Shown here piece after piece: positions 8,391 through 20,300 of a stretch of DNA of 64,000 nucleotides. Both the position numbers and the translations under genes were made by a program. The stretch's first letter is position 1; each line of letters begins with the position of its first letter. The notes beneath the pieces were generated by a model. The model had not been told where the DNA came from, made no database searches, and was given only the letters and a program-made list of their open reading frames with translations. The stretch is from Vibrio comitans (GTDB taxonomy: Bacteria; Pseudomonadota; Gammaproteobacteria; Enterobacterales; Vibrionaceae), in contig AP024866.1 of assembly GCA_024346835.1 (NCBI GenBank), positions 2,232,001 through 2,296,000 of the forward strand, written 5' to 3'.

Positions 8391-10736
8391 TTACCCTTCT
8401 ACGGACACTCCGCTTGGGTCATTCTGCAGAGCAACGGTCAGTACTTCGTCAATCCATTGTACTGGTTTTACCACCAAATCTTTCTTAACGTTTTCAGGGA
8501 TTTCTTCCAGATCACGCTCGTTATCTTTAGGGATTAGAACCGTTTTGATGCCACCGCGATGCGCAGCTAGCAGTTTCTCTTTCAAACCACCGATAGGCAG
8601 AACTTCACCACGCAAAGTGATTTCACCTGTCATGGCAACGTCTGCTCTTACAGGGTTACCCGTTAAACTGGAAACCAACGCCGTGCACATAGCTGTACCA
8701 GCACTTGGACCATCTTTAGGTGTAGCACCTTCAGGAACATGAACGTGAATATCGCGCTTTTCATAGAAATCTGGGTTGATACCCAGCTTTTCTGCACGAC
8801 TTCTCACTACCGTCATTGCAGCTTGGATAGACTCTTGCATAACATCACCCAGAGAACCGGTTTGTGTTAGCTTGCCTTTACCCACCATAGACTCAGTTTC
8901 GATGGTAAGTAGATCACCACCCACTTCAGTCCATGCAAGACCCGTCACCTGACCAATACGGTTGCTGTCGTCAGCTTTACCATAGTCGAAGCGCTGTACA
9001 CCCAAGTACTCTTTCAAGTTGTCTTGGTTCACTACTACTTTCTTCAACGAGCTATCAAGCAGGATATTCTTCACTGCTTTACGGCAAATCTTCGAGATCT
9101 CGCGCTCAAGGCTACGAACGCCAGCTTCACGAGTGTAGTAACGGATAATGCCGATAATGGCAGAGTCTTCAACTTCTATCTCATTCGGTTTCAAACCATT
9201 GCGCTTGATCTGTTTATCAAGCAAGTGGTTCTTCGCAATGTTCAGCTTCTCATCTTCCGTATAACCCGATAAGCGGATCACTTCCATACGATCGAGCAAT
9301 GGACCAGGGATATTCATTGAGTTAGACGTTGCAACAAACATCACATCAGACAGGTCATAATCAACCTCTAGGTAGTGATCGTTGAAGGCGTTGTTTTGCT
9401 CAGGATCCAGTACTTCCAACAGAGCCGATGATGGATCGCCACGCATATCCGAAGACATCTTATCGATCTCATCAAGCAAGAACAGAGGGTTCTTTACTCC
9501 AACTTTCGACATCTTTTGAATAAGCTTACCCGGCATAGAGCCAATGTAAGTACGACGATGCCCGCGAATCTCCGCTTCATCACGTACGCCACCCAGTGCC
9601 ATACGCGTATATTTACGACCCGTTGCCGCAGCAATAGATTGACCTAGAGAGGTTTTACCCACACCAGGAGGACCAACAAGACATAGGATTGGTCCTTTCA
9701 GCTTGTTGATACGGTTTTGTACCGCCAAATACTCTAGGATACGCTCTTTAACGCGCTCTAAGCCGTAGTGATCGGCATTAAGTACTTCTTCGGCTTTCGC
9801 TAGGTTTTTCTTCACCTTAGAGCGCTTAGCCCACGGTACACCTACCATCCAGTCGATATAGCTACGCACCACTGTCGCTTCCGCTGACATTGGTGACATC
9901 ATCTTCAATTTTTGCAGCTCTTGCTCAGTTTTTTCACGAGCATCTGTAGGCATCTTAGATTCTTCAATCTTCGCCTTCAGTGTTTCAAACTCATCTGGCG
10001 CATCATCCATGTCGCCGAGCTCTTTCTGAATCGCTTTCATTTGCTCATTCAGGTAGTACTCGCGCTGGGATTTTTCCATCTGCTTTTTAACGCGACCACG
10101 AATGCGTTTTTCAACCTGCAGGATGTCAATCTCTGACTCCATGCTGCCCATCAAGAACTCAAGACGCTCGTTGACGTCAATGATTTCAAGTACTCGCTGC
10201 TTCTCAGCAAGTTTAAGAGGCATATGAGCGGCAATTGAATCGGCAAGACGCGGTGCATCATCGATACCGTTCAGGGAGGTTAATACCTCTGGCGGGATCT
10301 TCTTATTCAATTTGATAAAGCCTTCGAACTGGTTCAACGCACTGCGTACAACCACTTCTTCTTCTTTATCGTCCATAACCGGCGTGGTTAAGAACTCCGC
10401 GTCCGCGATAAAGAACTCGTCTTCACGAACAGAGTGAATTTGCGCACGTTGCTGACCTTCAACCAGCACCTTAACAGTACCATCTGGCAATTTGAGAAGC
10501 TGTAGAATAGTGGCGACTGTACCTACTTGGAATAAGTCATCTTTGGTCGGCTCTTCAGTGTCCGCTTCTTTTTGGGCAACAAGCAATACTTGCTTGTCAT
10601 TATCCATCGCAGACTGAAGGCAGTTGATCGACTTTTCGCGACCAACAAACAGAGGAATGACCATATGTGGGTAAACGACCACATCTCGTAATGGTAGAAC
10701 GGGTATTTCAATACGCTCGGAACGCTCCAAGTTCAT
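8391..10736 (-). CDS. lon: ATP-dependent protease Lon (La)
   Basis: 781-residue cytoplasmic AAA+ serine protease degrading misfolded and regulatory proteins. Order: N-terminal substrate-binding LON domain (about 10-205), coiled segment, AAA+ module with Walker A GPPGVGKT and Walker B FLLDEID, and the protease domain with catalytic Ser678 in [10 protein letters not shown] and the dyad lysine in [12 protein letters not shown]. coli Lon is 784 residues with Ser679. ATG at 10736. About 235 bp separate it from clpX, with the clpX terminator inside, so a separate promoter (heat-shock in relatives) is expected but was not identified. Confidence 0.98.
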   Translation of the reverse strand: MNLERSERIEIPVLPLRDVVVYPHMVIPLFVGREKSINCLQSAMDNDKQVLLVAQKEADTEEPTKDDLFQVGTVATILQLLKLPDGTVKVLVEGQQRAQIHSVREDEFFIADAEFLTTPVMDDKEEEVVVRSALNQFEGFIKLNKKIPPEVLTSLNGIDDAPRLADSIAAHMPLKLAEKQRVLEIIDVNERLEFLMGSMESEIDILQVEKRIRGRVKKQMEKSQREYYLNEQMKAIQKELGDMDDAPDEFETLKAKIEESKMPTDAREKTEQELQKLKMMSPMSAEATVVRSYIDWMVGVPWAKRSKVKKNLAKAEEVLNADHYGLERVKERILEYLAVQNRINKLKGPILCLVGPPGVGKTSLGQSIAAATGRKYTRMALGGVRDEAEIRGHRRTYIGSMPGKLIQKMSKVGVKNPLFLLDEIDKMSSDMRGDPSSALLEVLDPEQNNAFNDHYLEVDYDLSDVMFVATSNSMNIPGPLLDRMEVIRLSGYTEDEKLNIAKNHLLDKQIKRNGLKPNEIEVEDSAIIGIIRYYTREAGVRSLEREISKICRKAVKNILLDSSLKKVVVNQDNLKEYLGVQRFDYGKADDSNRIGQVTGLAWTEVGGDLLTIETESMVGKGKLTQTGSLGDVMQESIQAAMTVVRSRAEKLGINPDFYEKRDIHVHVPEGATPKDGPSAGTAMCTALVSSLTGNPVRADVAMTGEITLRGEVLPIGGLKEKLLAAHRGGIKTVLIPKDNERDLEEIPENVKKDLVVKPVQWIDEVLTVALQNDPSGVSVEG

Positions 10737-10925
10737 AGTTCTCTCTCTTCCGTTTTCGGCTTATGGTCTTTATATAAGGTCACTTTAAATAGAATCAATA
10801 CTTGTAACAATAAGAATCAGCTAACTTACTCAAATAGTGTTCGTTTTTCGGTGTTTTGACTGAAATTGAATGTAAAACAGTGGAATACATGCCAATTTTT
10901 ACGAACTGACTCGATCAACAGGCAC

Positions 10926-10951
10926 AAAAAAAGCGAGCTACTGCTCGCTTT
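10926..10951 (-). terminator. Rho-independent terminator of clpX
   Basis: 9-bp stem (10930-10938 with 10943-10951), four-base loop, and seven T on the minus strand. The plus strand also has a T run, so it may work in both directions. Confidence 0.88.
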
Positions 10952-10971
10952 TTAATTTCGAAGGCTCAACC

Positions 10972-12249
10972 TTACGATTCTGCAATAGCCGCTTGGTTGT
11001 CACCGCCGTTGTAGATCATCAGTGGCTCAGACTCACCATTGATAACAGACTCATCGATAACCACTTTGCTTACGTCTGTCATTGAAGGCAGTTCGTACAT
11101 GGTATCAAGAAGCACGTTCTCAAGAATTGAGCGAAGACCACGAGCACCTGTTTTACGCTCCATTGCACGCTTCGCAATCGCGTTTAGTGCATCTTCACGG
11201 AACTCAAGTTCTACATCTTCAATGTCAAACAAGGCTGCATACTGCTTGGTCAGTGCATTCTTAGGTTGGCTAAGAATTTGAATCAAGGCAGCTTCGTCAA
11301 GTTCAGTAAGAGTTGTCGTTACCGGAAGACGACCGATAAACTCTGGGATAAGGCCATATTTAACCAAATCTTCAGGCTCTACTTGCTTGAACATGTCGCT
11401 GATGCTCTTGTTCTCGTCTTTAGCGTGGATTTCCGCGCCAAAGCCAATACCAGAACCAGTTTCAACTCGTTGCTCAATCACTTTATCTAGGCCGGCAAAT
11501 GCACCGCCACAGATAAATAGGATCTTTGAGGTATCAACCTGCAAGAACTCTTGTTGAGGGTGCTTACGACCACCTTGAGGTGGAACAGAAGCGATTGTAC
11601 CTTCAACCAGTTTAAGTAGTGCCTGCTGAACACCTTCACCTGATACATCACGGGTGATCGATGGGTTTTCAGCCTTACGAGAGATTTTATCAATCTCATC
11701 GATGTAAACGATGCCGCGCTCAGCTTTTGCTACGTCATAATCACATTTTTGAAGCAGTTTCTGGATGATGTTTTCTACATCCTCACCCACATAACCGGCT
11801 TCAGTTAGTGTTGTAGCGTCCGCCATAGTAAACGGTACGTCTAGGAAACGAGCTAGCGTTTCTGCAAGCAGTGTCTTACCACTACCCGTTGGGCCAATCA
11901 GCAAGATGTTACTCTTACCTAGCTCAACACCGTCTGCGGTTTTATCACCGTTACGTAGGCGCTTGTAGTGGTTGTATACAGCTACTGAAAGCACTTTTTT
12001 CGCATATTCTTGACCGATTACATAATCGTCAAGATGTTCACGAATATCTCGTGGAGTCGGCAACGCTTCTGACTCTTTCTTCGGCAGAGCCTCTTTGATC
12101 TCTTCACGAATAATATCGTTACAAAGATCAACGCACTCGTCACAGATGTAGACGGACGGGCCCGCGATCAACTTGCGAACTTCATGCTGACTTTTACCGC
12201 AGAAAGAGCAGTACAAAAGCTTGCCACTCTCTTTGCTTTTATCTGTCAT
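10972..12249 (-). CDS. clpX: ATP-dependent Clp protease, ATPase subunit ClpX
   Basis: 425-residue AAA+ unfoldase that feeds substrates to ClpP. The N-terminal zinc-binding domain has CSFCGKS and CDECVDLC (Cys at about 15, 18, 37 and 40). The ATPase has Walker A GPTGSGKT, Walker [10 protein letters not shown], the pore loop GYVGEDVE, and the IGF loop (SGIGFGAE) that docks on ClpP. Length and motifs are canonical. It follows clpP by 67 bp in the usual tig-clpP-clpX order; a two-gene transcript is likely. Confidence 0.98.
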   Translation of the reverse strand: MTDKSKESGKLLYCSFCGKSQHEVRKLIAGPSVYICDECVDLCNDIIREEIKEALPKKESEALPTPRDIREHLDDYVIGQEYAKKVLSVAVYNHYKRLRNGDKTADGVELGKSNILLIGPTGSGKTLLAETLARFLDVPFTMADATTLTEAGYVGEDVENIIQKLLQKCDYDVAKAERGIVYIDEIDKISRKAENPSITRDVSGEGVQQALLKLVEGTIASVPPQGGRKHPQQEFLQVDTSKILFICGGAFAGLDKVIEQRVETGSGIGFGAEIHAKDENKSISDMFKQVEPEDLVKYGLIPEFIGRLPVTTTLTELDEAALIQILSQPKNALTKQYAALFDIEDVELEFREDALNAIAKRAMERKTGARGLRSILENVLLDTMYELPSMTDVSKVVIDESVINGESEPLMIYNGGDNQAAIAES

Positions 12250-12316
12250 TCGCTAACCTCTTAGCTTTAAACTTTAATCTAATAAAGTTTACATCAAAAA
12301 ACTTGAACCGACGGGC

Positions 12317-12940
12317 TTATTTGCCTCGAGACAACACTGAGTCTACTAAGCCGTATTCAACTGACTCGTCTGCAGACATAAAGTTGTCGCGATCGGTATC
12401 GCGCTCGATTACTTCCATTGGCTGACCAGTATGTTCAGCAAGAAGTGTGTTTAGTTTCTTTTTGATAGTCAAAATTTCTTGAGCATGAATTTGAATATCA
12501 GACGCTTGGCCTTGGAAACCACCTAACGGTTGGTGAATCATCACACGAGAGTTAGGAAGAGCAAAACGCTTACCTGGTGCACCACCTGCTAGCAGGAATG
12601 CGCCCATAGAGCACGCTTGGCCCATACATACAGTACTCACATTCGGCTTGATGTACTGCATTGTGTCATAAATAGACATACCTGCAGTTACACTACCACC
12701 AGGAGAGTTGATGTATAGGAAAATATCTTTTTCTGGATTTTCTGATTCTAGGAACAACAGCTGGGCCACTACGAGATTGGCCATGTGATCTTCGACTTGT
12801 CCAGTCAAGAAAATGATTCGCTCTTTAAGCAAGCGAGAATAGATATCGTAAGAACGCTCGCCACGCGAAGACTGCTCTACCACCATAGGTACGAGTGCAT
12901 CAACGATCGGCGACATTACATTTTTTTCTTGGTAGCTCAT
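12317..12940 (-). CDS. clpP: ATP-dependent Clp protease proteolytic subunit ClpP
   Basis: 207-residue serine peptidase forming the tetradecameric chamber of ClpXP/ClpAP. The catalytic triad is visible: Ser111 (GQACSMGAF), His136 (VMIHQPLGG) and Asp185 ([10 protein letters not shown]). The N-terminus carries a short propeptide, as in E. coli ClpP (also 207). ATG at 12940. Lies between tig and clpX in the conserved order; the 110-bp gap to tig shows no convincing terminator. Confidence 0.98.
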   Translation of the reverse strand: MSYQEKNVMSPIVDALVPMVVEQSSRGERSYDIYSRLLKERIIFLTGQVEDHMANLVVAQLLFLESENPEKDIFLYINSPGGSVTAGMSIYDTMQYIKPNVSTVCMGQACSMGAFLLAGGAPGKRFALPNSRVMIHQPLGGFQGQASDIQIHAQEILTIKKKLNTLLAEHTGQPMEVIERDTDRDNFMSADESVEYGLVDSVLSRGK

Positions 12941-13050
12941 AGTGTTATATCCCTATCCCTAAAATAAATGGCCCGAATGATTATCTCATACGGACCATTA
13001 TTAGTAGAAGTGTTATTTAAAAGTCAACCTTCTACGTAAACTCAACGCCA

Positions 13051-14352
13051 TTAAGCAGGCTGTTGGTTCATAATTGCATCAAATGACTCTTCTTTATCAG
13101 TCACTTGTGCTTTAGCGATGATAGCGTCAATCGCTTGCTCTTCTAGAGCAACGTTGCGCATGTTGTTCATCATTTCTTCGTTGCTTTCGTAGTAAGCAAT
13201 AACTTCAGATGGATCTTCGTAAGCTGTAGCCATTTCAGTGATAAGAGCTTTAACTTTCTCATCATCTGCTTTTAGCTCTTCAGCTTTGATTACTTCACCT
13301 AGAAGAAGACCAACAACTACACGCTTCTTAGCTTGCTCTTCGAATAGTTCACGAGGAAGCTGGTCAGCAGCGTCAGTGTTGCCACCGAAACGTTGTGCAG
13401 CTTGCTGGCGAAGAACACCGATCTCTTGCTCGATAAGAGCAGAAGGAACAGTGATGTCGTTTTCTTTAGCAAGACCGTCGATTGCTTGATCTTTGATGCG
13501 AGTCTTAACAGCTTGCTTAAGCTCACGCTCCATGTTCTTGCGTACTTCAGCTTTAAGTGCGTCAACACCGCCTTCTACAACACCGAACTTAGCAACGAAC
13601 TCGTCAGTTAGCTCAGGAAGTTCACGAGCTTCTACTTTGTTCACTTTGATAGAGAACTTCGCGTCTTTACCTTTTAGGTTTTCAGCGTGGTAGTCTTCTG
13701 GGAAAGCCACGTCGATTTCGAATTCCATACCAGCAGTCTTACCTGCGATACCGTCTTCAAAACCAGGAATCATGCGACCTTGGCCCATTTCTAGTGGGAA
13801 GTTCTCAGCTTTACCGCCTTCAAACTCTTCACCGTCGATAGAACCAGAGAAGTCGATAGTTGCACGCATGCCTTCTTCAGCAGCTGCTTCAACTTCAGTC
13901 CAAGTTGCTTGTTGCTTACGTAGAGTTTCGATCATGTTGTCTACGTCAGCGTCTTGAACTTCTACTACTGGCTTCTCAACAGTGATGTTCTCAAGACCTT
14001 TAAGTTCGATCTCTGGGAAAACTTCTAGAGTTGCAGTAAATACAAGATCTTGGCCTTCAGCAGTTTCTACTGGTGCGAAAGTTGGTGCACCTGCTGGGTT
14101 GATCTTTTCTTTAACGATTGCCTCGATGTAGTGACGCTGCATCACTTCACCCATAACGTCGTTACGTACCGCTTTACCGTACATTTTCGCTACCATTTTC
14201 ATAGGCACTTTGCCTTTACGGAAGCCGTCAAAACGACGGTTTTTAGCGATGTTACGTAGTTCAGCTGTTACTGCATCTTCAATGTTAGCAGCAGGAACAG
14301 TGATAGTTAGACGGCGCTCAAGACCTTCTAGAGTTTCAACAGTAGCTTGCAT
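13051..14352 (-). CDS. tig: Trigger factor
   Basis: 433-residue ribosome-associated chaperone with peptidyl-prolyl isomerase activity. The ribosome-binding signature [11 protein letters not shown] is near residue 43, the FKBP-type domain lies near 150-245 ([17 protein letters not shown]), and the rest forms the helical C-terminal arms. Length is normal (E. coli 432). ATG at 14352. It heads the tig-clpP-clpX block, so its promoter should be in the 500-bp region shared with the divergent diguanylate cyclase gene. Confidence 0.97.
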   Translation of the reverse strand: MQATVETLEGLERRLTITVPAANIEDAVTAELRNIAKNRRFDGFRKGKVPMKMVAKMYGKAVRNDVMGEVMQRHYIEAIVKEKINPAGAPTFAPVETAEGQDLVFTATLEVFPEIELKGLENITVEKPVVEVQDADVDNMIETLRKQQATWTEVEAAAEEGMRATIDFSGSIDGEEFEGGKAENFPLEMGQGRMIPGFEDGIAGKTAGMEFEIDVAFPEDYHAENLKGKDAKFSIKVNKVEARELPELTDEFVAKFGVVEGGVDALKAEVRKNMERELKQAVKTRIKDQAIDGLAKENDITVPSALIEQEIGVLRQQAAQRFGGNTDAADQLPRELFEEQAKKRVVVGLLLGEVIKAEELKADDEKVKALITEMATAYEDPSEVIAYYESNEEMMNNMRNVALEEQAIDAIIAKAQVTDKEESFDAIMNQQPA

Positions 14353-14867
14353 TATTTTTAAACCTCAACAAAAGCTCAGTTTCCTGAGCATGGCGTCACA
14401 GCTCTTATAGAGAGTGACAACATCCTAGTGTGCGCCTCAAAGAGACACCTAAATACAAAAGAGAGTGCCGTTGCTATCAAAGCAACAACGAATCAATTAG
14501 CGATATCTTAAGCCAAGACATCTCCAATTAACCTCAGAGTAATAAATTGACGCGACATTCTACCGACATAGACCAGCTGTGTCGAGATGTGCCCCTAAAC
14601 ACTCTTCAATTATGATTGGGAGATAATTTAGAAATCTCACTGAAAGATACAATGGGGGCGGGATTGATAAAATCAACGGTTAAATTTAAAAATGCTCTAT
14701 AAGTACAAAAAACGAGATCTTGCTCAAGTTTCATCTACTTTACAGATTGTCGTATTGTTACAGGACAGAATTGTCCTATCTTACCGCTGAGAATTCACTA
14801 TGCTATTTATACTTCTGTCAAAAAGTAATACCTATTGATACATTCGCAATGCGAATCGGTGGATCTT
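14353..14867. other. Non-coding divergent region between tig and a GGDEF gene
   Basis: About 515 bp with no supportable gene and no tRNA fold. It must hold the promoters of both neighbours. A small stem (GTTGCT with AGCAAC near 14471-14487) lies within the presumed tig leader; its role is unknown. Confidence 0.5.
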
Positions 14868-16271
14868 GTGCAACTAACGTCAAGGCTAGAAAAAGCCCTT
14901 ATCACCTCTGCGATACTGCTTTGTGGAATAGCGGGAACCTATTTCATAGAGAATCAGTACGCCCTTAAACAAAACCAGTTAAAGAGCATCCGCTTTTCTG
15001 ACGCGCAAAATAAAGTCGCCGAAGTGTCCGCAGAGCTATCTTTATCCTTGCAGAAAAAGATCTATTCAGCCTATACGTTAGCGAACATCATTAGCACTCA
15101 ACCTAATATCACCAATCAACAGCTGCAAAAAATCAGTCAAAGCTTGCTTAATCACGACAGTCAACTAATGGGCCTTGGGGTCGCTATCGATGACATCATC
15201 ACCTATGTCTACCCCGAGTTACTTTACGCTGCAGCAATTGGGCGTGACACTACAGAATCCCCTGCGGTTAGAATTCAGATACAAAAGCTAAAAAGTAACC
15301 CTCAGACCTTGGCTCAAGGTACTGTGCATAAAGTGGAAGATGCACCCGAATTGTACATATTGCGAAGCCCCATTTACGCAGGAGAAATCGGCAGTCGAAC
15401 CTACCAAGGGCACATTCTTCTGTTAGTGAACATACAAAAAGTCGTAGAGGACAGTCACTTATTGGATAACGTTTACTCTATTGCAGTTAGGCAAAAGGAA
15501 AACCCAGAACAGGTATTTGGTGATCTTCAGGCGCTAGAAAAGCCACTGCTGGTGAATGATGTAGAGATTAACTACGGGGATTGGGAGGTTTTTATCGCCG
15601 AAAAGCCTGGCGCCAATCCCGCCTTTTGGTACCTCATAAATCCTGTCAGGTGGTACGGTTATTTAATACTCGGCATTATTCTCGCCATGTTTGCCATCAT
15701 CTCGACGCTGTATCTGCAAGCTAGACAGCGCTCCATGCAAGATGAATTAACAGGGCTGCCAAATCGTCGTTACTTCATTTACACCCTAAAAAACATCATA
15801 GGTAACGCTAAACATTCAGGCACACGATTTTCCGTGTTAAATATAGATCTAGATGGTTTTAAGCAGATCAATGACAGCTACGGTCATGCCAGTGGCGATC
15901 TCATACTAAAGCAAGTCGCCAAGCGATTACGCAAAAGTGTCCGCGCTAACGATACGATTGCACGAGTCGGTGGTGACGAATTTCTTATCATTGTTTCTCG
16001 AATTAAGAATGAAGAAGAGTTAGCGCAATTAGTACAGTCTATCCAATCTAGAGTTGAGCAAGGCCAATATCTGGTGCAAGGCGCCTTCGTCAATATCAAA
16101 GTCAGTATTGGTTATAGTCTGTACCATGATAAAAGCATTACTTTTGATCACTTGCTGTCTGAAGCCGACATTAATATGTACAAAAACAAGGCCCTCAAGC
16201 GACAACTTAAGGGCCTACGTAGAGCAGAAATAGAGACGATCAATGCGCTAGATAAAAACAGTAACCATTAG
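14868..16271 (+). CDS. Membrane diguanylate cyclase (GGDEF) with periplasmic sensor
   Basis: Makes c-di-GMP. About 467 residues: first membrane helix near 10-28, a periplasmic region of about 240 residues of unrecognised sensor type (PDC/Cache-like by size), second helix near 262-284 (LILGIILAMFAIISTLYL), then a GGDEF domain opening DELTGLPNRRYF. The active-site motif is intact as GGDEF (368-372), and an RAND sequence (359-362) five residues before it matches the RxxD inhibitory site, so a feedback-inhibited active enzyme is expected. Start uncertain: GTG 14868 (after GGTGG) is preferred to GTG 14859 or TTG 14835. Its end overlaps the convergent HD-GYP gene by four bases. Confidence 0.85.
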   Translation: MQLTSRLEKALITSAILLCGIAGTYFIENQYALKQNQLKSIRFSDAQNKVAEVSAELSLSLQKKIYSAYTLANIISTQPNITNQQLQKISQSLLNHDSQLMGLGVAIDDIITYVYPELLYAAAIGRDTTESPAVRIQIQKLKSNPQTLAQGTVHKVEDAPELYILRSPIYAGEIGSRTYQGHILLLVNIQKVVEDSHLLDNVYSIAVRQKENPEQVFGDLQALEKPLLVNDVEINYGDWEVFIAEKPGANPAFWYLINPVRWYGYLILGIILAMFAIISTLYLQARQRSMQDELTGLPNRRYFIYTLKNIIGNAKHSGTRFSVLNIDLDGFKQINDSYGHASGDLILKQVAKRLRKSVRANDTIARVGGDEFLIIVSRIKNEEELAQLVQSIQSRVEQGQYLVQGAFVNIKVSIGYSLYHDKSITFDHLLSEADINMYKNKALKRQLKGLRRAEIETINALDKNSNH

Positions 16272-17332
16272 GCCGAATCAGGCTCAGCATATTTGCGCAT
16301 AATCTCTCGTATTTTAGGCTCTTGCCTCAAAAACAGATCCACCAGCGTTGCATCAAAATGTTTATTCTTTTGCTCATCCAAGAAACGTAATGCCTCTTCT
16401 ACAGACCACGGCTGTTTGTAAGGGCGAGCAGAAGTTAAAGCATCAAACACATCGGCAATAGCACAAATGCGCCCGACTAAAGGAATATACTCTCCTTCCA
16501 AGCCATTTGGATAACCAGTCCCATCCCATTTCTCATGGTGAGTTAAGGCAACTGTGCGGGCCATTTCCATTAGCTTAGAGTCTTCACTGTCACCAAGTAT
16601 ATCCACGCCAATTTGCACATGAGTGCGCATCACCTCCCACTCTTCTGGATCTAATTTTCCTGGCTTCAGTAGGATGCCATCAGGGATGCCTATCTTGCCA
16701 ATATCATGCATTGGCGCCGCTTCTTTTAATATATCAGCATGCTCATCAGACATACCGCACGACCTCGCAAGAATGTACGCATAATTCGCCATACGTAAAA
16801 CGTGCATACCGGTTTCATTGTCTTTGTATTCAGCTGCCCTTCCTAGCCTCTTAAGCAGCTCAACATTGGTCTGTTTTATTACTCGCGTTTGTTCTTTTAC
16901 CTTGAGGTACAACTGCTTATTCTGATTTGATAACGCGAGATGAGTTTCAATTCTTTGCTTGGCTATAGGAGGAACGATGGGTTTTCCTATGTAGTCCACC
17001 GCCCCAAGTTGCAAGCCCTTGATTTCATCTTCAGGGGATATCTTGGCGGTAACAAAGATAATAGGAATATGCTGGGTATTACTTTGGCTTTTTAACTGTC
17101 GGCATACCTCAAAGCCATCAATTTCAGGCATCATAATATCGAGCAAGATCAGGTCAGGAAGAGGCATTGCCCGTGCGAGCTTTAAGGCTAGCTCACCGTT
17201 TGTTGCAATGCGGATTCGATAGTCTTCTTTCAATAGCCCTGCCAACACATCGATATTTTCCGCTGTATCATCCACGATTAATAACAAGGGCTTATCTTGG
17301 CTAGATTGAAGATGTGTATTATCAGATTGCAT
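16268..17332 (-). CDS. Response regulator with HD-GYP c-di-GMP phosphodiesterase domain
   Basis: 354 residues. The N-terminal receiver has the acidic pair in IVDDTAEN, the phospho-accepting Asp65 in LLDIMMPE, and the later Lys in GKP. A short coiled linker leads to an HD-GYP domain with HDIGK (about 209-213) and HHEKWDGTGYP (ending GYP at 273-275), so both metal ligands and the GYP signature are present and c-di-GMP hydrolysis is expected. ATG 17332 follows AGGG; an in-frame GTG at 17335 is equally possible. It starts only eight bp after the hybrid kinase stop and is almost certainly its output partner in one operon. Confidence 0.9.
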   Translation of the reverse strand: MQSDNTHLQSSQDKPLLLIVDDTAENIDVLAGLLKEDYRIRIATNGELALKLARAMPLPDLILLDIMMPEIDGFEVCRQLKSQSNTQHIPIIFVTAKISPEDEIKGLQLGAVDYIGKPIVPPIAKQRIETHLALSNQNKQLYLKVKEQTRVIKQTNVELLKRLGRAAEYKDNETGMHVLRMANYAYILARSCGMSDEHADILKEAAPMHDIGKIGIPDGILLKPGKLDPEEWEVMRTHVQIGVDILGDSEDSKLMEMARTVALTHHEKWDGTGYPNGLEGEYIPLVGRICAIADVFDALTSARPYKQPWSVEEALRFLDEQKNKHFDATLVDLFLRQEPKIREIMRKYAEPDSA

Positions 17333-17340
17333 CACGTTCC

Positions 17341-20300
17341 CTAAGATTTATTCAACTCAAACCAATCGTTCAATGTCTTTAAAGCGGCGTCAAATTGATA
17401 GCTCGCCAACGCTGTTTCAATGGTATCAAGCAGTGTTAGTAGCTCTTTTGGCGGAGCCTGCGCTCTCAACGCTTGTACTCTATCAACAGCTTGCAGATCG
17501 TAATTCTCTACCAACGACTTAAGCTCACTCATCTGCAACGCTAGCTCTTCATGGCTGTATGCTGGCGAAGGTATCGCTGTATTACTTTGCTCACTATTTT
17601 GATTCAATAACTTTAGCGCATGACTATCATGCAGATATTCTTCAATAGCCGTTTCTGTCTCGGTCAATACATGATGAAGACGCTCGACCTGCAATAGTGT
17701 TAACTCTGGATTAGTGGATTGCATTTGCTGTTCATAGCGAATACATAATCCCGTCAATACCATTGCCCCTATACTTGCAGAGGTGCCTTTGAGCGTATGG
17801 ATCTCGCGCTTTGCTGTTTCCCAGTCTTTTGCGTGTAAAGCATTGGCAAAGCTATCAACACGCATCGACGAGTTGGCGAGATACTTTTTAAGTAACTTGG
17901 ATAGCAACGCTCTATTCTGATTGCAGGTTTGCAATCCTTTTTCCGCCAAGAATAGGTGCTCTTCTTCAAGTTGTTGAGAAACGGCTGTGGCGGTACTCAC
18001 TGGTGATGTCGTTGTTTCGTCCCTACCGTGATGTTTCTTAGCGGCATTCACCAAAACAGTCATTAAACGAGCAACCTCTATAGGTTTTGCTAGATAATCA
18101 TCCATCCCCACAGCTGTCGCTTTTTCTTCATCACCGACCATCGCGTTAGCGGTCATCGCCACGATAGGTGTTTGTTTATCAAATTCTCGTATTTGCTCCG
18201 TAGCTTGATAACCGCCTAAGACCGGCATCTGAATGTCCATCAAAATAATCGCATAATCTTGCTGCCGAGCCTTTTCTACGGCCAGCATTCCATTCCCAAC
18301 GACATCGATATCAAGATCAAATGGTTCAAGCAATCCAAGAACGAGCTCTTGATTGAGCTCATTGTCCTCGACGAGGAGAACTCGCATCCCACGCAATAGC
18401 GCCTCGTAATTGATATCCTCACTCTCGGCAATATGTTCATCATTCAGGTTCAAACCACTCACCTGAGCTAAGAACTCAAATGGAAGCCAAGGCCTAGGTA
18501 AAATTTCAATGCCCAACTCTCTGGCTAAAGTTACCCTATCTTCGTTGGCGCTACTTAAGATCACCCGAGCTATTTGCTTCAATTGCTGCAGTTGTTGCTG
18601 GAACGCGACAACATCTTTTGAAAGGGCTATATCCGAGACATAAACGACGGGCTGTTCTTCTTTTGACTCTTTTAAGGCGGTCAACAAGCTAGAAAAGTCA
18701 TCCGCAATACTGGTAGCAATATCGATATCGACCAATGCATTGTGCAGTGCATTGACGGCCTTTTCAGATGATTCTAATACCCATAAGGACTTGTTGTTAA
18801 AATCACTCATGTCATTCAACGCTTGCTGATGGAGCCTGTTCGCATTGGTCGCGACTTTCAGTTCAACCTCAAAGTGAAAGGTACTCCCAATACCTAGCTC
18901 ACTATCAACCCAAATTCGCCCACCCATTAACTCAATGATCTGCTTACTAATGCTTAAACCAAGTCCTGTACCACCATATTCTCGAGTCGTGGAGGCATCG
19001 GCCTGTTGAAATGATTCAAACAGTCTATTGAGTTTATCTGGTGCGATACCGATACCCGTATCTTGCACAGCAAAGTGATAGCAGTAAAACTCTTCGCGCC
19101 CTTTGATTGGTTTCGCCTCAAGACTAATAAGAATTTCGCCTTTATCTGTGAATTTGGTGGCGTTGTTGCCCAAATTTATCAACACTTGCGACAACCTAAG
19201 CTCATCACCAATCACCATCCTAGGTATAGAGCGATCTATATTGAAGATAAAATCCACGTTCTTTTCAGCAATTCTGAAACTCAATATATTCGCAATATCC
19301 CTTAGGGTGTCCTTTAAAGAAAAAGGTCTCTGCTCAAGGTCTAATTTTCCTGATTCAATCTTGGATATGTCCAATATGTCATTGATTATCAATAATAAGG
19401 ATTGAGCCGACTGATGAACTTTACTGATATAGTTTCGTGCTTTGCTATTCAAGTTACCTTCAAGAGCAAGATACGACATGCCAATAATTGCGTTCATTGG
19501 AGTGCGGATCTCGTGGCTCATATTGGCTAAAAAATCACTCTTAGTTTGGTTAGCAATATTGGCTGCCACTATTGCGTCAGCAAGCTCTTTGTTCAGGTTT
19601 TTTATCTCTGAAATGTCGTAGCTCCAAAACAAAACGGCAGGAGCATCAAGGTAATCAATTTGATAGTAACTACATAGCGCCGTAAACAAGGTCTCATCTT
19701 CACGCTGAAACACCATTTCCCGATCAACGATCTTGCCATGCAAGGCTAATTCTTGATAGACGTTCTCTCTGTCCACGGCGTCAGCATAAATCCGAGAAAT
19801 AAAGTAACCATAAGAGTCATCACTACTTAACTTAAACTGCTCTAAAGCCCTAGTGTTGGAATATGCAATACGCTCATTTTGCACAATCACTACGGCGATA
19901 CTGGAAGTATTTAGAATATCGAAAAGTTGGTTTCGACTCGCCAGCACTTCCTTTTGTGCTTCTGTAGTGGCCGCAACTTGCTTTTTAAGTTTTCTATTGG
20001 AGAGATAAAACACTAAGAAAACCACAAACGAAAACCCGCTTATCATTAGCATCGTGCGGTAATCTATTTTTTCTACAACACGGCTCGATGCCCAGTTATT
20101 GATAATTTTCTGTTTTTCACTCGCACTAATAGAACGAACAGCCTTAGTCACGATTGAACTTAAAATGGGGTCACTCTTGCGCACATGAAACGTAGGCGTC
20201 ACGGTAAAGTTTAGGCGGTCGACAATCGATAGATTTCGATAAGAGTGTTCATTGAAGATGTAGTTAATCACATAGGTGGTATCAACATAACCATCAATCT

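Noticed and set aside
14440..14560. tRNA or riboswitch in the tig upstream region
   Set aside because: Only one 6-bp hairpin, no cloverleaf, no conserved riboswitch motif and no T-loop sequence.
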